A stretch of 64,000 nt of DNA. It comes from JANMDN01 sp031376285. GTDB lineage: Bacteria > Actinomycetota > Thermoleophilia > Miltoncostaeales > Miltoncostaeaceae. Below the pieces are notes generated by a model. The model was not told the origin of the DNA. It saw nothing but the letters and a program-made list of their open reading frames with translations, and ran no database searches. Where the stretch lies: positions 54,350 to 118,349 of the forward strand of contig JANMDN010000052.1 in NCBI GenBank assembly GCA_031376285.1, written 5' to 3'. The position numbers were made by a program, and so were the translations under genes. Every line of letters starts with the position of its first letter. The stretch's first letter is position 1. Shown here piece after piece: positions 61,865 to 64,000 of the stretch.

Positions 61865-61906
61865 TGTGTGCTTACACACAGAGAAGCGTTGGCGCCGCGT
61901 TTCTCT
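61865..61906 (-). promoter_or_regulatory. Structured leader of the Ig-like surface-protein gene
   Basis: Two adjacent hairpins sit just upstream of the AGGAGG (complement of 61855-61860). One is TGTGTG-CTTA-CACACA at 61865-61880. The other is AGAGAA/TTCTCT at about 61880-61906, with an inner GCG/CGC pair. They could control access to the ribosome-binding site. Confidence 0.4.
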
Positions 61907-62012
61907 CCCTCCCCGGGGGTACAGGTTAGGTCGAGTCAAGTCCCTCGCCGATGGTGCATGATCCGCGCAGTCAACCGCGAAGTGTGCTGGCCACGGGTAC
62001 GGGAGTTCCGGA

Positions 62013-63200
62013 ATGAATCCACCAGAACCGATGCGCTTTGGGGCCTTCATGGCCCCCTTCCATGCACCGGGTGACAACCCGTCGCTCGCGCTGCACCGGG
62101 ACTTGGAACTCGTCCAGTGGCTCGACGCCCTCGGCTACGACGAGGCGTGGGTGGGTGAGCATCACACGACCGGCTGGGAGACGATCGCCGCTCCGGAGAT
62201 CTTCCTGGCGGTCGCCGCGGAGCGGACGAAAAGCATCCGCCTCGGGACCGGCGCGATCAGCCTGCCCTACCACCATCCCCTGGTTGTCGCCGACCGGATC
62301 ATCCTCCTTGACCACCTCACCCGTGGCCGCGTGAACTTCGGCGTTGGCCCCGGCGGCCACCTCTCCGATGCGTTGATGTTCGGGCTCGAACCGGGTCGCC
62401 TGCGGCCGATGATGGCCGAGTCGCTCGAGGTGATCATGCGGCTTTTCCGAGAGGTCGAGCCGTTCGATTACACGAGCGATTGGTTCGAACTCCACGACGC
62501 CGTGTTGCAGCTTCGCCCCTTTCAGCACCCCCATCCCCCACTTTCGGTCACGAGCCTCGAATCGCCAGCCGGGATGGAACTCGCCGGTCGCTACGGCGCC
62601 GGGGTGTTGCAGCTTGCCGTCGCGAAGGGACCCCGCGGCCCGATCGACCTCGCCGCGCATTGGGCGATCGCCGAGGAGTCAGCCGAGCGCCACGGGCAAG
62701 CCGTGTCGCGCGCGGACTGGCGGCTCGTCGTCCCGATCTACGTGGCAGAGACACGCGCGGCGGCGTTCGAGGAGGCCCGACACGGCGCCGGTCGGTTCTT
62801 GCTGGAGTATGTCGAACAGGTCACCGGTCGCCCCCGACCGGTTCCGGGCCCGGCCGATCTCGTGATCGAGCAGATGACGGAGGCCGGCGGCTGGATCGTC
62901 GGAACGCCCGACGACGCGATCGAGGCGATTCGGCGTCTTGAGGAGCGAAGCGGCGGCTTCGGAGGGCTCCTCAGCTGGGGTCACGAATGGGCATCTCGGG
63001 AGTGCATCCTCAGAAGCTACGAACTCTTCGCCCGCCACGTGACGCCCCACTTCCAGGGATCGCTGGCCGGCATCGAGGCATCGAACCGCGTCGCGACATC
63101 AAAGAGCGCGACGCTCAACAAGCAACGCACAAGCGCGGTCGAGGCCGCACAGCAGCGCTACGATGCCGGCCGCGAACTGCCGCCGCGGATTGGAGGATGA
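62013..63200 (+). CDS. LLM-class (luciferase-like) flavin-dependent monooxygenase
   Basis: This 395-residue TIM-barrel protein has MRFGAFMAPFHAPGDNP, GYDEAWVGEHHTTGWETIAA, IRLGTGAISLPYHHPLVVAD and RGRVNFGVGPGGHLSDALMF, the bacterial-luciferase-family pattern for FMNH2- or F420-dependent enzymes. The substrate is unknown. The C-terminal 40 residues are polar and extend past the barrel. GGGAG lies before the ATG. Its stop overlaps the next gene's upstream region, so the two are probably co-transcribed. Confidence 0.9.
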   Translation: MNPPEPMRFGAFMAPFHAPGDNPSLALHRDLELVQWLDALGYDEAWVGEHHTTGWETIAAPEIFLAVAAERTKSIRLGTGAISLPYHHPLVVADRIILLDHLTRGRVNFGVGPGGHLSDALMFGLEPGRLRPMMAESLEVIMRLFREVEPFDYTSDWFELHDAVLQLRPFQHPHPPLSVTSLESPAGMELAGRYGAGVLQLAVAKGPRGPIDLAAHWAIAEESAERHGQAVSRADWRLVVPIYVAETRAAAFEEARHGAGRFLLEYVEQVTGRPRPVPGPADLVIEQMTEAGGWIVGTPDDAIEAIRRLEERSGGFGGLLSWGHEWASRECILRSYELFARHVTPHFQGSLAGIEASNRVATSKSATLNKQRTSAVEAAQQRYDAGRELPPRIGG

Positions 63201-63849
63201 ACTGGCCACGCGCAACCCAGCGGTGACGCTAACCGCCGCGCTCCTCCGTTCTGGGCCGACCCTCGCCAACTCCGCTCCCCCGAGGCTTGCGCCCGGCTGG
63301 CCTGTTCGGTCGGCGTCCGACTGCGTCCATGTCGGCCCGCGGGGCGGGCCGGTGGTGATCTCGGAGAGCGTCCCCGCCGGCCGTTCGACGGTCACCGCCT
63401 TCAATTCCGACGGCACGCTCAAGTGGCAAAACGCGCGCGCCTGTGGATGCGGGAACTGCGCCGACGGTTCCCAGCTCCCGGAACGTCAGCCCAATGGGAG
63501 CTATGGGCCCATCGGGCCAGAGGGCAACTCACCATGGTCCGTCCGCCTCTTCGACGGAACAACCGGCGACGCCTGCACCGGCGTTGTCCTGGGCGATGGC
63601 AACTGCGTGGCCCACGAGGCGAGGCCAGCACCGAACGGTGAGGGTACCGCCAGCCCTTGTCTCGCGGGGAACACATCCGTGGGAGTGCGTGCCGGGCGTC
63701 GGGCCGTGATCAACCCGCCAGCCGGGGTGAGCTACGTCCGCCTCATGGGAGGCGACCAGGCGCGGCCAGGTCGGGCAACCATCGATATCAGCGGAAGGGT
63801 CGGGAGGTTGCTGCTCAAGCAGCGCTTCCCCGTCGTGGTCACCGGGTGA
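63163..63849 (+). CDS. Hypothetical Cys-containing protein
   Basis: I do not recognise a family. The frame is open from ATG 63163, overlapping the monooxygenase gene by 38 bases; GTG 63223 is an alternative. A CTG at 63202 has GGAGG five bases upstream. The product of about 170-228 residues is Gly/Pro/Ser-rich and beta-rich, with a Cys cluster (RACGCGNCADG) and later single Cys (GDACTG, GNCVAH, SPCLAG). Its stop overlaps the next start (GTGA), so it belongs to an operon with the monooxygenase and the cupin. Confidence 0.6.
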   Translation: MPAANCRRGLEDELATRNPAVTLTAALLRSGPTLANSAPPRLAPGWPVRSASDCVHVGPRGGPVVISESVPAGRSTVTAFNSDGTLKWQNARACGCGNCADGSQLPERQPNGSYGPIGPEGNSPWSVRLFDGTTGDACTGVVLGDGNCVAHEARPAPNGEGTASPCLAGNTSVGVRAGRRAVINPPAGVSYVRLMGGDQARPGRATIDISGRVGRLLLKQRFPVVVTG

Positions 63850-64000
63850 GCGCCGACGTCGAGGTGGTCGAGCTGATGAGCGCGAAGCAAGGTGGCGCCC
63901 GCTGGGGCACACAGACCGAGGATCTCAACGCGACACTTCTCGTCTGGGCCCCAGGACAGGGGGTTGAGCGCCACGTCAACGAGGCGCGCGATGTCGTCAT
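63846..64000 (+). CDS. Cupin domain protein, 5' part only
   Basis: From GTG 63846, overlapping the previous stop by four bases, the frame runs off the window. It reads SAKQGGARWGTQTEDLNATL then LVWAPGQGVERHVNEARDVV, the first strands of a small cupin, with the PGQGVERHVN motif supplying a metal-ligand His. Function unknown. Confidence 0.7.
   Translation, partial: MSADVEVVELMSAKQGGARWGTQTEDLNATLLVWAPGQGVERHVNEARDVV

Overview
The window is GC-rich, densely packed chromosomal DNA with no phage, IS, rRNA, tRNA or CRISPR that I can see. Gene content points to an actinobacterium, and I infer a Thermoleophilia-like (Solirubrobacterales/Gaiellales-type) lineage. The clues are frequent GTG/TTG starts, many 1- and 4-base stop/start overlaps, the order rpmE - DUF1385 - prfA - prmC - tsaC - glyA - GlcNAc-1-P transferase - atpIBEFHAGDC on one strand, an EgtB/EgtD pair and a DUF4015 glycoside-hydrolase-like protein. 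The class assignment is an inference; the high-GC actinobacterial character is clear.

Layout: 1-6000 has the 5' end of hpf, comF, a cupin, mtnA, a secreted DUF4015 protein and a bifunctional phosphoglucose/phosphomannose isomerase. 6115-23415 is a leftward envelope block: M20 peptidase > LytR-CpsA-Psr ligase > UDP-glucose dehydrogenase > sugar-1-phosphate nucleotidyltransferase > a giant 3909-residue secreted protein > sugar-phosphate isomerase. The giant protein has 22 tandem units, nearly all of which open with a calcium-loop-like motif. Together these genes could make activated sugars, attach glycan to the wall and display a very long surface protein.

23489-28420 is mixed: a secreted alpha/beta hydrolase, a probable methyltransferase remnant, an MFS exporter, YjbQ, the urate hydroxylase PuuD, and a vapBC toxin-antitoxin pair in which both genes carry a frameshift. 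28613-35667 is the complete F1Fo ATP synthase operon (leftward, atpI-B-E-F-H-A-G-D-C). 35885-44058 holds an Fpg/Nei glycosylase, a membrane protein, the polyprenyl-phosphate sugar transferase with two pairs of palindromic operator-like sites upstream, an SDR enzyme, egtB-egtD (ergothioneine), a Crp/Fnr regulator and glyA.

44301-50574 has a degenerate-GGDEF/HD-GYP signalling protein and the translation cluster tsaC, prmC, an unknown gene, prfA, DUF1385 and rpmE. 50667-58000 holds etfBA, enoyl-CoA hydratase, a cobalamin-binding mutase subunit, pepA, meaB and hisC, a set suggesting acyl-CoA/propionyl-CoA catabolism with electron transfer flavoprotein. 57595-64000 has a Lon-N-domain protein, YgfZ, a second large secreted Ig-like protein with a structured leader, a luciferase-family monooxygenase, an unknown Cys-rich protein and a partial cupin.
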